Under the pieces are notes generated by a model. That model was given only the letters and a program-made list of their open reading frames with translations, was not told where the DNA came from and ran no database searches. Below are positions 37,470 to 48,688 of a stretch of 64,000 nt of DNA, in pieces; the stretch's first letter is position 1, and every line of letters starts with the position of its first letter. The translations under genes were made by a program, and so were the position numbers. Origin of the DNA: Lyophyllum atratum (Eukaryota > Basidiomycota > Agaricomycetes > Agaricales > Lyophyllaceae); the NCBI GenBank assembly GCA_014905825.1, contig JACGCN010000027.1, forward strand, positions 62,001 to 126,000, read 5' to 3'.

Positions 37470-39159
37470 ATGTCTACCATCCACTCAATAGGTATAGTAG
37501 GGGCCATCGTGACGCCTTCTTCCGACCGCTACGATGAATCTATCAGTCGCATCTCCGCGACATCTGTCCTTCACCCGTCCTATGTCGTGTATCCCGTCTC
37601 AGACACCGACATCACCCTCGCTTTGGAATACGCACGATCTCAGTCTCCGCCGCTTTCAGTCGCTGTTAAAGGCGGAGGATGTCACACCTCTACAGTGTCG
37701 TCTTCAGAAGGCGGCATGGTGATTGATTTGTCCGCACTCAAATTTGTGAGCGTAAGCAGTGATCGAAGTACGGTGGCAGTCGGAGGAGGCGCCGTGTGGG
37801 GAGATGTATACTCCGAATTGGCCAAACATGACCTTGTTGTGGTCGGCGGGAGCGTATGGTATGTTCAAAACATTGTGACGTCCTTTGGAGGAAATATGAT
37901 GACTTACCGGTGTGACACAGGTTCGTTGGGGTCGGTGGGTATACGACCAACGCAGGATGGTCGAACTTATCAGGTCACTATGGGCTGGCCATTGACAACC
38001 TTGTCGGTGCTACGGTCGTACTAGCTAATGGCACCGTGGTTAGAACAAGTGACACACAAGAGCGCGATTTGTTTTGGGCGATCAGAGGTATCCGTCCCCT
38101 CAACCTATTCTCCTCCTTGTGTCTCTGATGTTTTCCAAGGTGGGACAAACCAGTTTGGGATCGTGACCGAATTTGTTTTCAAGACGCACCCTGCTCGCGG
38201 CCCTGCCCTCGTCGGGGTTCTGGCGTACCCTGGCACAGAAATTCAGAACGTTCTTGGAGCTCTGCGCGTGAGTGTCTCCATACCTCCGGAGACTACTTGA
38301 TTTTAATAAGATCTCCCGCCCACAGGAACACTTAAAAACGCACACTCCTGATTCCAAACTCATTCTCTCGTTCATACGTTCGCCACCACACTTCTATGCA
38401 AGCTTCCATTCCATTGTGATCAATTTCCTTACCTAACTTTGTTCATTAAGCCTGGGATTGCCATCCTCCCCTACATCGAAGGCGACGCTCAGTCCTCCTC
38501 AACAGTTCTCGCCCCCTTCCGCTCAGACACTTTTAAACCCATATTCGAACAAACCGGCCTCGCACCTGACTACAACGCAGTCAGTCACGGCGCAGATGCC
38601 TCCCTCGCGGGTGCTCCACCTCGTCACATCACCGGCACCGCTCTGTTCTCGGATTTCTGGGAGGACCTTGTTCTTCGCGTCTTTGGAGAATGGGTGGCGT
38701 TTACCGAGCATGAAGACCGAAAGGCTGGAATGGTGCTTTGGGAGTTTGGGCATAGGGATAAGATTGCTGAGGTTAAGAGTGATGCTACGGCATTTGTTTC
38801 TCGCGAGCCGCATTACTATGTTGCGTTTACTGGAAGGTGAATATTCGTCTACCTTCTTGTTTCAAGTACGACTCGATCCAGATGCTGACTTCGATTCAAG
38901 ACATTCACTTCCTGAGTCTGACGCACCGACCTTGGAATTCGTTGCTCGAATGACGAAGCTCGTCCAAGATACTAACGTGAAAAAGACCGGAGTCAGGCTA
39001 TTGACGCCTCCCGGCTTTGTTTTGGCACCGGGCACCGTTTCCGCAGAGGATGTATATGGAAGCAATTTACCGAGGTTGAGGAAGCTCAAAGCAAAATATG
39101 ATCCCAAGAAGGTCTGGAGCAGAAGCTTGGTTGATATTGAGCCCGATTTTGGCGTATAG
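37470..39159 (+). CDS. FAD-binding oxidoreductase, berberine-bridge-like
   Basis: Vanillyl-alcohol-oxidase/berberine-bridge superfamily flavoprotein. The first exon has HPSYVVYPVSDTDITLALEY, PLSVAVKGGG then CHTSTVSSSEGGMVIDL, the FAD-binding PP-loop region. It continues over an intron (37860-37920) to FVGVGGYTTNAGW, HYGLAIDNLVGATVVLANG and RDLFWAIRG. Later exons have GTNQFGIVTEFVFKTHPARG, the substrate-domain segment PGIAILPYIEGD and, at the end, NLPRLRKLKAKYDPKKVWS. At the usual flavin-linking His there is Cys71, with His72 next to it. The last two exons read TGR (38838) and VRLDPDADFDSRH (38870) in frames I could not join with a standard GT..AG, so a frame break near 38840-38870 is possible. 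Substrate unknown; relatives oxidise sugars, alcohols or alkaloids. Confidence 0.75.
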
Positions 39160-39476
39160 GCCAGATAGCCAGAGAACATGTACCCATGTAATTGTCCGAA
39201 ATGAAGATTCTTCTCTCACTTAATTCCTCGCATTGGAATGTATAAGAGGATCGGGGTAGAGAAGGACGGCCGAATATCCAAGCAATTCAAAGGTGTTGAC
39301 TTAGCTTGGACAGTGCGGAATCGCCAAGGGGCGCCCACTTTTCACCCCGTTCTTAAACAACCACATCCAGATGTTACAGGTGATACATTATCCCAAACCC
39401 CAGAAGCCCTCAGCCCTCATCTACCCAGATCTTGTTACTATTACATGTCTATGTGTCTCTGATTATCCTTCCCATC
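39160..39476. other. Region between converging genes
   Basis: About 320 bp between the 3' ends of the FAD oxidoreductase (+) and ribose-5-phosphate isomerase (-). No gene is visible. Confidence 0.45.
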
Positions 39477-40796
39477 TCATTTTTGGTGTCGTTTCGGTGA
39501 GGGAACCTCCTCCACAGTCCCGTCGTTCCGCTTGATCGTGACGCTCCCGTCCTACATCGGAGTACATGAGCATTGTTCTCGATACTGGACGGTCACAAAC
39601 CAGACTTACTGCGTTCCCAAAGTATGCTGCCTTGGCCATGTGGCAGAAAAGACCGACCTCAACAACGCCGGTGAGCATCTTGATCTTCGCCATGAGCTAT
39701 ATCGTATCACCCCGTTCAGCAACGCACAAGAGCTACAACCAGCAACTCACATCAAATGAGTTCATCATATATTCCCGCGCAAAAGGCGCGTCGATTATGA
39801 AGTTTGCATTATCCGTTACTACCGGACCAGCTATAAAGAATGGTCGGAAGGGGTGAGGGGGGTGGCAAAACGAAAAAGGAAGAAGGCGGTGGGAACCGAC
39901 CTTTCTTTATGGCCATTCGGAGGGTTGCGTTCGGCGATCCGATCTGTTTGAGGTTGTGCAAGACCTTGGCGTAGGAGAAGGGAACCACTTCGACGGGTAC
40001 GCCGGGTTCGAACTGGAAGTATGCAAGCACGTGAGCGGGACACAGGTAGGGGCAGTTGATGGGCAGGAAAGACGCACGTTGGTGCCAAGGTATTCCACGT
40101 TCTTCCGGTAGTCGGCGACAAGGATGAAGCTATAAGAGGCGAGGGGACGGGTGAGGGGGACGAGGGCATGTTAATATAAGCAGGACGCACGTTATAGCGG
40201 CTTCGGCGAGCACTTTCTCTCGCAGATGACATGCGCCTCCGCCTTTGATGCAGTTGAGCTCCTTGTCAATTCTGAGAAAGGAGGGGATATGATGAGAGGC
40301 AGAGCGATGCCCGGGGTTGAGCAACGTACTCATCGGCGCCATCGAGGGTTACATCGATGGTAGGATATTGGTCCACATCTCCGAGATTGAGGCCGGAATT
40401 GACAATGAGTTCCTTCGACTGGAAGCCTGATTGGGATTAGTCCTAGGACGGTTCGATTGTGTTGAAGGGGTTCACCGGTAGGTATGAAAACGCGGTTCTT
40501 ATTGGCCTCTACGCCTTGCTGCACTATTCGTTCCACGACGTACGGTACAGTCGATCCTGGAGAAAATCAGGCCAATCCTCGTAGATCGCAAGATATGGGA
40601 CGTACCAGACCCCACCCCAATCACCTTGAGAAGCGCGTCAGACGTTTGAAGGGGGGGAAGCGATAATGACTGACCCTATGTTCTAGTTTTACATGATTGT
40701 CAACCGCAGTATACGCTGCGAGCCTCTTGGACGCCTCCACAACATTCAAAGCTTTTGCGGGCACTTCTATCGAAGGACACCAGCCATCAATTCCAG
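39477..40796 (-). CDS. RKI1: Ribose-5-phosphate isomerase
   Basis: Interconverts ribose 5-phosphate and ribulose 5-phosphate in the pentose phosphate pathway (type A enzyme). Minus-strand exons read in order [19 protein letters not shown] (about 40745), VIGVGSG joined over an intron to [19 protein letters not shown], then [19 protein letters not shown] and [11 protein letters not shown] (about 40345). Next come [52 protein letters not shown] (about 39990) and [20 protein letters not shown] with YFGN. The last exon, [15 protein letters not shown], stops at 39477. GSGST (phosphate loop), DGADE and KGGGAC are the catalytic hallmarks and all are present. The first coding exon is not certain: the frame is open back to about 40796 but without an ATG, so a short upstream exon is likely. 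Seven or more introns. Confidence 0.9.
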
Positions 40797-41285
40797 TTCA
40801 GGGGCAAACCAACGAGCACGCACCTTCAGGATCTATTGGAGGGCGTATCGTCTGTATGCTAAAGGGCATGTCAACGAGGTGGTATACGTGATGAAGTGCA
40901 GCGTCCGATCAGCAACAGGCAAGATATCATGATAGCAGGGTAGGATCAAGTGCAGATAAAATTTCGGAGTTGTGCATAGTCCGTAGTGACAGGAAGAACG
41001 AATTTGCGAAACAATTCAATTGAGATTTGCGAAGAATAACGGGGGCCACGTACACAACATCGGGCTGGGACGGCAGAGGCATGTTCTTCGTTACAAGGCT
41101 GCAATGGATAAGCCGAAGGTGCTGGGAGAGGACAACCCGACTCCGAATGAGCATCATTTTCAATTCTCGGTGTGATCGGTGGCTCGGCGGGCTTGCTCAC
41201 GACCGTCACAGTGACGACAACTCCGAGCAAGCACTTGTTGGAGCCGAGTCTTCGCTAAGGCCAGTCACCCGCTGAGACTTGGGCA
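40797..41285. other. Divergent promoter region RKI1 / TFB5
   Basis: About 490 bp between two divergent genes. It should contain both promoters and probably the first RKI1 exon. Nothing else recognised. Confidence 0.4.
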
Positions 41286-41641
41286 ATGAGAGCAATCAAA
41301 GGTGCGTTGCCAGCGCAATCCAAACCTTGCTCAAATTAATCCTCGATAGGTGTTCTCTTCACTTGGTTAGTGCAGTAGGGTATGGCTCCTGGAGCTATCA
41401 AATGACGTGTTACAGCGATCCTGCAGTGAAGCAGATTTTGCTGACGATGAACGAAAGGGAAAGCTTTATCATCGAGGACCTGGACGACCATCACCTAGTG
41501 ATCAAAGCTGACGACGAATACCGGGTTAGGAAGGAGCTCGAAGCTGAGGTGCGTCAATGCCTCCCGGTCATCGAACAGATGGTAATGCCAAATGTATGGT
41601 CCATCTAGCTAGAGAAGAATACCTATAGTTTGGAGGCTTGA
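41286..41641 (+). CDS. TFB5: TFIIH subunit TFB5 (TTDA/p8)
   Basis: Smallest core subunit of TFIIH. It stabilises the complex by binding p52/Tfb2 and is needed for nucleotide excision repair. Four exons splice to 63 residues: 41286-41301, a 16-bp exon at 41350-41365, 41416-41548 and 41615-41641. The product begins MRAIKGVLFTCDPAVKQILL, continues ESFIIEDLDDHHLVI and ends EAEKNTYSLEA before a TGA at 41639-41641. CDPAVKQ, FIIEDLDDTH-like and KNTYSL are diagnostic of the family, and the total length (about 65-72 residues) is right. The three introns (48, 50 and 66 bp) all have GT..AG ends and the phases agree. The gene is so small and divided that frame-based searches see only the middle exon. Confidence 0.93.
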
Positions 41642-42102
41642 TTGCCCTGCCGTGTCTACCTGAACAACTTTGTGGATCAAGACGACGACTGCGCAAGGAT
41701 GTCAAGACGATTATACGCAGGAATGGAAATCCGTCATGGACTCGATCAATTGGACCTGGAGGATTTTATTCTCGTGACTGGAATTCCCGGTGCACCATGC
41801 TCATGCTGTCGAGGGGAGGGTTCTAGCGTGTGCCTGTGTACAATGCATATGCCACATTGAGAACTTGACATAGGTCCACGTAAAAGTCTCTGCTAGACCA
41901 TCGATCATTAATTGAAGTGCGTACTACTGTGACGACAGTCGGGCGACAACTTAAAACTTGTTCATTAGTAAATCATTGGTATTCTAAGCTATGATGAGCG
42001 GGAGGCTAAAACAACATACAAGGAAATTGTCAGTTCTACATTGTTGGTGATTGGAGAGAGATAGTCTCAAGCAGTCATAGCGACGGGCGACACGGGTGAC
42101 GG
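41642..42102. other. Intergenic, one weak small frame
   Basis: 460 bp between the 3' ends of TFB5 (+) and the BCS1-like gene (-). A 72-codon frame at 41642-41860 (LNNFVDQDDDCARM, Cys-rich end) begins right at the TFB5 stop. I do not recognise it and do not call it a gene. Confidence 0.35.
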
Positions 42103-44302
42103 CTAAGGTACGGCAACCAGATCTGGCGCCTGTGGCTCAGGCAAGAATTCGCTGACAGGCGATGCGGGCGAAGAAATAGGAGAAGGCAAAGCCACGGTGA
42201 TTGTCTCGACCTTTGCCCCACCACACGTCGCGCCTGTCGGAACCTTGTGGTAATTGCACGTTACAAGCGGAAGAACTCGATCCTGAACCGCGGGCGTGGC
42301 CGTCGCCTTTTCTTCATCCTTCTTCTCTGACTTCCCTTTTTCCTTTCCTTGCCCTGTCTTCTCCTTATCCTTTTCCTTCTCCTCATCATTCACTTCCTTC
42401 TCCTTGTCATTCCGTCCCTTTTCCATCCTGGTCAAACGCTCCTTCTCGACCCACGTCGCTGCTTCCCGTGCCGCCTCCACTGGCCGCGTCTTGTACGCCA
42501 TCAGATATCCCTGCAGACTCGCCATGGAACATTCACGCTCAGGGATAGCATCGGAGAATCGCATCGCGAGGCGTGTGATACATGTCCGGCTGAGCTCAGG
42601 CGCACGGTCGTGGTGCGTCATGCCTTTGAAGTATGAGAAGTCGGGAGATATGGGTGGTGTCGTGTTAGACGTTGTCTCCTTTCCCTCCTCCTTTTCCTTG
42701 TTGTCGATGTCGTCGGGTGTGGGTGGAAAATCACCCTGAGGCGACTCCGAGTCATGCCCAGAATCCACACAGACTTTTTCTTCGAAGTCCTTCGAGTCAC
42801 TAAAGGCCTCTGCAGTTGGTGTGGGCAGGTAGAAGCGGTTGAAAAGTTCGCGCGCCTGGTACTTGCTTGCGTTCTTGAACTCTATGTGCAGGTCCATACG
42901 TCCCGGTCGGCATAGAGCCGCATCGAGCGCGGCATACTTGTTCGTCGTCGCGAAGAGAATCCGGCCCTCTTGGGCACCAACACCATCCAGCGCGTTTAAC
43001 AACCCACTCAGGCTTAGCCTGTCGCCCTTTCAGGTTAGCACGGCTTTGATATACTTGTAGGGCAAATATGGACGCACTTGCCCGTCGTAGGCACAGGAGC
43101 TGCCGCCACCTGTGTCGTGGCAGTCTTACTCCCTTCCTCATCATTTTCGGTCGAAAGACCGCCGCGGGATACGCCATGCGTGAACGCCGCATCGATGTCC
43201 TCCATGAGCGCGATGCAGCGCTCTGGCAGGGCGTTGACGAGCTCGCTGAGGGAGGCGTCGTCGAGTCCCGTGCGTGATAGTGAGACTACGTAGACATCCA
43301 GTCCGAGCTCGCCCGCCATGCTGTGGATCATGCTGGTCTTGCCGGAGCCGGGGGCACCGTACTATCAGGGGGTCAGAATCAACTGTCGGAGTGGGAGGGA
43401 GAACGCACGAGGAGGTAGCCACGGCGGAAGGGGATGCCGCGCTCAGCGTACCAGGCCTTGCTCCGCAGAAAGTCGCGCGCATCTTCGAGGAGGACATCTT
43501 TGATGCCTGGGTCCAGTATAATTGAGCGCATGGAGCGTTTTGCGCGGCAGGCGACATGCTTCCAATAGTTGCAGCTGGATGGTGCCATTCAGAACTCGTA
43601 GCTGGGGGAATGGTGAATTGACGAACCCCTCGGAAACGTAGACACACATGCTGTGCTGCTGTCCAGCCATGTAATGGCGCCGTGCTTCCTGGAGGAGGTC
43701 CGTGAGGATGTGGTGGTCACGCGTCAAGATGCTGGGACGGGCGTTAATATCGCCTCACATACACCGGTTGCAACTCCTTACTTGATATACAATGTGTATT
43801 CTTTGTCCCCGTACATCCCGCTAGGTCACCATTTTTTAAATGGTAGGTGGATAGGGTAGTACGAGGACAGTACGCACCTTTGCTGCTGGATACGCTTGAT
43901 AGTCATCCACCGCCTCTTATACCAGAGGGAGTAGGTCATGGATACAGAAGGCAGGTATGAGATCTTGCGGGAGGACTTGTAAAACTCATTCGCCCTTTCT
44001 TCTTCACCGCCTAACTCGACGGCGGGGCTGTTTCCCCCGAGCTCACGAGTAGTGATTTGCATGTCGCGAGTTTTACCTACATGACGCGGTAAATCGTTAG
44101 ATGCCAATGCGATTGGCATATTGAATACGTACTCCAGGAGGGCTGCTTGGAAAGCCAGATGAGGATCCACACTTGGAGATAGAAGGGAAATCAGGATCTC
44201 GTTTTGCCAATAGAAGCCCAACTGCATACTGTAGCTTTCATCGCTGTGGTCGAAAGATGCGCGGATGAAGAATGAATTTATGGATTTAGAACAGAGGCTC
44301 AT
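42103..44302 (-). CDS. BCS1-like AAA ATPase
   Basis: Member of the BCS1 family of AAA ATPases; mitochondrial Bcs1 translocates the Rieske protein in complex III assembly. In minus-strand order, the BCS1_N part reads SINSFFIRASFDHSDESY and, after an intron, MWILIWLSKQPSW, then KISYLPSVSMTYSLWYKRRW (about 43960-43900). The AAA part has SIILDPGIKDVLLEDARDFL, GIPFRRGYLL, Walker A GAPGSGKTS (about 43350), Walker B region ERCIALMEDIDAAF (about 43210) and LLNALDGVGAQEGRILFATT then RPGRMDLHIEF (about 43000-42880). The C-terminus is a long charged Lys/Glu-rich tail (about 42420-42270) ending at 42103. Upstream of 44302 I find no membrane helix or targeting sequence. Usual family members have one before the FF-x-A segment, so the N-terminus may be truncated or the first exon unrecognised. 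The multicopy fungal BCS1-like proteins often have unknown roles. Confidence 0.8.
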
Positions 44303-44498
44303 TATAAGCCGGCGGCAAGACTCGATGAGCCCTCGGGGTAGGTGATGAAGAGCCAGTCAGTGAAACACCACTGGCATGTCAAACGAACAGTACCGGCCGG
44401 TCACGAAAACGCGTGTGACATGCCAATATGGCGTGAAACCACCATGTATTCCACTCCGACGTCAGTACTGGGGCATCTGCCACCCCGTTGCTTATAGT

Positions 44499-46105
44499 GA
44501 AATTCCACCATGTTCTCGATTATTTGCATTATGGTGAGTATCCACCACCCGCACGGTTATGGTGGAATCCCACCATGTTCTCGATTATTTGCATTATGGT
44601 GAATATCCGCCACCCGCACGGTTATGGTGAAATTCCACCATGTTCTCGATTATTTGCGTTATGGTGAATATCCACCACCCGCACGGTTATGGTGAAATTC
44701 CGCCATGTTCTCAATCTTCTGCATTGTGGTGAATATCCGTCACCCTCTCGGTTTGGTGAAATTCCGCCATGTTCTCAATTATTTGCATTATGGTGAATAT
44801 CCGCCACCCACACAGTTTTGGTGGAATCCCACCATGTTCTCGATTATTTGCATTATGGTGAATATCCGCCACCCACACAGTTTTGGTGGAATCCCACCAT
44901 GTTCTCGATTATTTGCATTATGGTGAATATCCACCACCCTCTCGGTTTGGTGAAATTCCGCCATGTTCTCAATTATTTGCATTATGGTGAATATCCACCA
45001 CCCACACAGTTTTGGTGGAATCCCACCATGTTCTCGATTATTTGCATTATGGTGAATATCCACCACCCGCACGGTTATGGTGAAATTCCGCCATGTTCTC
45101 AATCTTCTGCAATATCCGTCACCCTCTCGGTTTGGTGGAATCCCACCATGTTCTCGATTATTTGCATTATGGTGAATATCCACCACCCTCTCGGTTTGGT
45201 GAAATTCCGCCATGTTCTCAATTATTTGCATTATGGTGAATATCCGCCACCCACACAGTTTTGGTGGAATCCCACCATGTTCTCGATTATTTGCATTATG
45301 GTGAATATCCACCACCCGCACGGTTATGGTGAAATTCCGCCATGTTCTCAATCTTCTGCAATATCCGTCACCCTCTCGGTTTGGTGAAATTCCACCATGT
45401 TCTCGATTATTTGCATTATGGTGAATATCCGCCACCCGCACGGTTATGGTGAAATCCCACGGTGTTCTCGATTATTTGCATTATGGTGAATATCCGCCAC
45501 CCGCACGGTTATGGTGAAATCCCACCATGTTCTCGATTATTTGCGTTATGGTGAATATCCACCACCCGCACGGTTATGGTGAAATTCCGCCATGTTCTCA
45601 ATCTTCTGCATTATGGTGAATATCCGCCACCCGCACGGTTATGGTGAAATCCCACCATGTTCTCGATTATTTGCATTATGGTGAATATCCGCCACCCGCA
45701 CGGTTATGGTGAAATCCCACGGTGTTCTCGATTATTTGCATTATGGTGAATATGCGCCACCCGCACGGTTATGGTGAAATTCCACCATGTTCTCAATTAT
45801 TTGCATTATGGTGAGTATCCGCCACCCACACAGTTTTGGTGGAATCCCACCATGTTCTCGATTATTTGCATTATGGTGAGTATCCGCCACCCGCACGGTT
45901 ATGGTGAAATCCCACGGTGTTCTCGATTATTTGCATTATGGTGAATATCCGCCACCCGCACAGTTATGGTGAAATTCCACCATGTTCTCAATTATTTGCA
46001 TTATGGTGAGTATCCGCCACCCACACAGTTTTGGTGGAATCCCACCATGTTCTCAATTATTTGCATTATGGTGAATATCCGCCACCCGCACGGTTCTGGT
46101 GTTGT
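44499..46105. repeat. 65-bp minisatellite, 25 copies
   Basis: Tandem array of a 65-bp unit. The unit contains, in order, ccaccatgttctcgattatt, tgcattatggtgaatatccg and ccacccgcacggttatggtg. I count 25 occurrences of the gttctc core between 44508 and 46048. Variant units (ctcggtttggtg, cacacagttttggtgg, catcttctgc with an internal deletion) are ordered non-randomly: a block of about 212 bp at 44928-45140 recurs at 45177-45390, an offset of 249 bp. The array therefore has a higher-order structure from segmental amplification. Long open frames within it are a by-product of a stop-poor unit and are not genes. It lies immediately 5' of the BCS1-like gene. Confidence 0.97.
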
Positions 46106-46856
46106 GCCTCACTCGGATCCGGCGCATATCCGGTTCCAGCATCGAACTCGGTGAAACCCGATGATTCGCCAAAAGGGACCAATCAATCTGTCGTTCTGTA
46201 AGTCCATTTGGGTTAGAATTTACACCAGACATACAAACTGCGCTGCAACCGTTACCCTAGCCAAGCATCGGCACCAGAATTCAACTCTATCAAGCCCCGT
46301 TCTAATACGCAGTCTTTCCTACTTTGTCCACGGTAAGGATGCATGAATTATTTGTGAACAGGTGATATATACCTTACCCTTGATAGGCGATGTTCAACAT
46401 AACATTTAACCCTGCTCCAGAATGGCTGTTGGTTCTCCAAGGGCTAGCCCCGACTCATCGTAAGTTCCTTAACTTGTTCATACTGAAGCTTGCTTACAAG
46501 GAACTGCAACACCTCAGAATTCTGGTGCCAACACACTGGAGCAATAGTACAGCTCTATGATGCTGCCCACCCACAACGGCCTTACACTATTGAGCGAGTG
46601 ATGGTGATTAGAAATCGACCGGATTTCCACCCTCAAATCTATACCGTTGATGCTGTACCATATGCCCCTACATGAAGGCAGCGCGTCTCATTGCACTTAT
46701 ACCGTGAATTCAATCGTTACAAATTTTCTATTCAACTATGACTGAGTTACTTTCACAAGTTTCATAATTTTAGTGGCTAGTTCCCATTTTTTGCACACGA
46801 CATCTCATGCTTAACATTTCCACGGCCCTATTAACACGCCGGCTACACATGTATTT
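46106..46856. other. Intergenic, weak small frame
   Basis: 750 bp between the minisatellite and an unknown minus-strand gene. A short frame at 46490-46675 (FWCQHTGAIVQLYDAAHPQR) preceded by a possible exon from an ATG at 46391 looks a little coding. The splice junction I tried shifts the frame, so I leave it uncalled. Confidence 0.3.
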
Positions 46857-48688
46857 CTATGCAAGATTGGGGTCGATTTGGCTATCAGGAACGCCCGGCA
46901 CTACTTGGTTCAACAATCCCAAACCTACCCTCAAGTGATGGGCCCTTTGCATGAGGACGTTGAGAGACGTCTCCGTTAAGTGCAACTGATGTTCCGGTCC
47001 CCCGAATTTAGGAAATTCAGGGTCCTTTTCCAGTAAAGCACCTCCTGGGCCTGTGTAAAAATCGTCCAGCTGCAAACCTGCATAGTCGAGAAGTCCCTGC
47101 TTGATAAACAGACGGGTGCGAGGTTCAAGGATTTGCGACCCCATGCCCTCGAATAAAGTCGGCTTTCCTGGAGCACGAAGGGTAACTCTCCAAACCTTCC
47201 ATATAAGGAAGTCCAATAATGCGGCGTCCACTGGGCATCCACAGTTGAGGAAACCCTCTGCCGCCTTTTCATTTGGACCAGTCCTCTTCGGCCCCGGCGT
47301 CCCACTTATTGCAAAAGGACCCTGCCCGGAATTGGCGAAGTACTTCGATTTCGAATGATAAAGGCATTGGATATTATCCCGGTTGCTGGTGAGGATGTGG
47401 AGAGTGAGGCTACGGGATATAGTTGCAGCTTCCGGAAGGAGGTGTTGATTCTCCCTGATCATCTTGCGGATTCCGGGACTTACAGCCTTTCTTTCGTCCT
47501 GCAAGAAACGGCGGAATTCCTTTCGAGCTCGTCCTAGAATCAAGGTTAACAACATCTCCGACACGACTTGATACATGACAGCCGTACCAATTTTTTTCCC
47601 TTGCGCCTCTTCCGACAGTTTCTCATATGAGTTTAGCACATCTATGAACAGTGGGTTTTCATTTCGATCAAATGGATGATAAGTGACAGTCGAGTGCAGA
47701 CATACCTTTCCGCCTGCCGACTTTACTTGGTGGATCCTCTTCGTCGTCATCTTCATCATCTTCGTCATCATGAACTGCTCCCTCTGCTGCCTTTGTATCC
47801 TCTTCAATTCCCAACATGACCCCACCCAAAAGAGCCTTGTCGATAGAGGCCGACGCAGCCAAGTCCACGCGCAGACCAGATGTCTCGGAGTCCCCAGCAG
47901 CGGATGCATTCGAGACAGTTCCTGCAACCTCTCCCTGCAAGGAATTCCCCGTCACACCCTCCCCGACATCCATGACACCGCCAGAAAGAGCCTTGTCGAC
48001 AGACGCCGACACAACCAAATCCATGTTGGAGTCTACAGCCGCAGACGGCTGGCTATACTCGTCCAAGACGGTTCTTGCAACCTCTCCCGGCAAAGGATTA
48101 CTAGCTGCACCCTCGTCGGCATCGACATCCATTGCTGTGTTCTCGGTGCCATCCTCCCTGCTACATGGCCGCATATCGTTCACAGGACTGTTTCCTACTT
48201 CAGCCCCATCATCGGCCGTGCCTACATCACCTCCCTCAACCTCTCCAGCAGCTGCAGATACAGCGGTATGTTCTCCCGGCTTATCCTCATCTGTTTCAGT
48301 TAAACTCGATAGGCTGCCCGCCCGACTCCTCTTAAGATTTGGTTTCTCACCCTGGAAAGCATTACGCCTGCCACCACCGTTCGGCGTCTCCTCCATGAGA
48401 ATTTTCTTCAACTCCTCCTTAGCCCGGTTCCATTCACTGCGGGCCTTCTCCAAAACATTTTTCGTCCTGGTCTGCATAGCTAAAGGTTGGTCAGGAATGT
48501 TCAACAAGGCTGATGTATTCCATACACTTATTGCCGCCCTTTGCCCCAGTTGCAGCTTTATCCATCACACCGTCGTATTTTGATTGTGCGTTGGACACAT
48601 TGGTCTCAAGAACAGCAATAGTTTTCTCCAATTTTGCAACTCCTGTGGTGCCTATCAGCGAGCGTCTTAGTTCTGCAATAATTATCAC
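46857..48688 (-). CDS. Unknown protein with acidic repeats
   Basis: I do not recognise this gene. A helical first part (48688-48510, LEKTIAVLETNVSNAQSKYD) is followed by a hydrophilic exon (48507 to about 47737). That exon has two imperfect repeats of about 35 residues (NPLPGEVARTV..VSASVDKALSGGVM and NSLQGEVAGTV..ASASIDKALLGGVM) and a run of Asp/Glu (DDEDDEDDDEED). A GTATGT..TAG intron then leads in frame to a globular C-terminal part of about 260 residues: DVLNSYEKLSEEAQGKKIGT, MYQVVSEMLLTLILGRARKE, CGCPVDAALLDFLIWKVW, EHQLHLTETSLNVLMQRAHH, stopping at 46857. The start is uncertain because an acceptor-like site overlaps 48680. The layout suggests a nuclear, possibly transposon-derived protein, but no function can be assigned. 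The opposite-strand open frames at 47683-48583 are shadows. Confidence 0.5.

Noticed and set aside
42201..42739. Plus-strand Ser/Phe/Pro-rich frames opposite the BCS1-like tail
   Set aside because: Shadows of the Lys/Glu-rich minus-strand tail.
44788..45441. Long open frames of about 190-217 codons on both strands inside the repeat array
   Set aside because: They are translations of a stop-poor 65-bp repeat, overlap each other on both strands and change with copy number; not genes.
44499..46105. Resemblance to a CRISPR array
   Set aside because: Units are contiguous 65-bp tandem repeats without unique spacers, and the host is eukaryotic.
46391..46675. Small two-exon gene
   Set aside because: The obvious donor and acceptor do not keep the frame; evidence too weak.
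47683..48583. Long plus-strand frames opposite the acidic-repeat gene
   Set aside because: They are the complement of Asp/Glu/Ala/Gly-rich repeats (Ser/Pro/Ala-rich shadows); the minus strand has the sensible splice site and the globular C-terminus.
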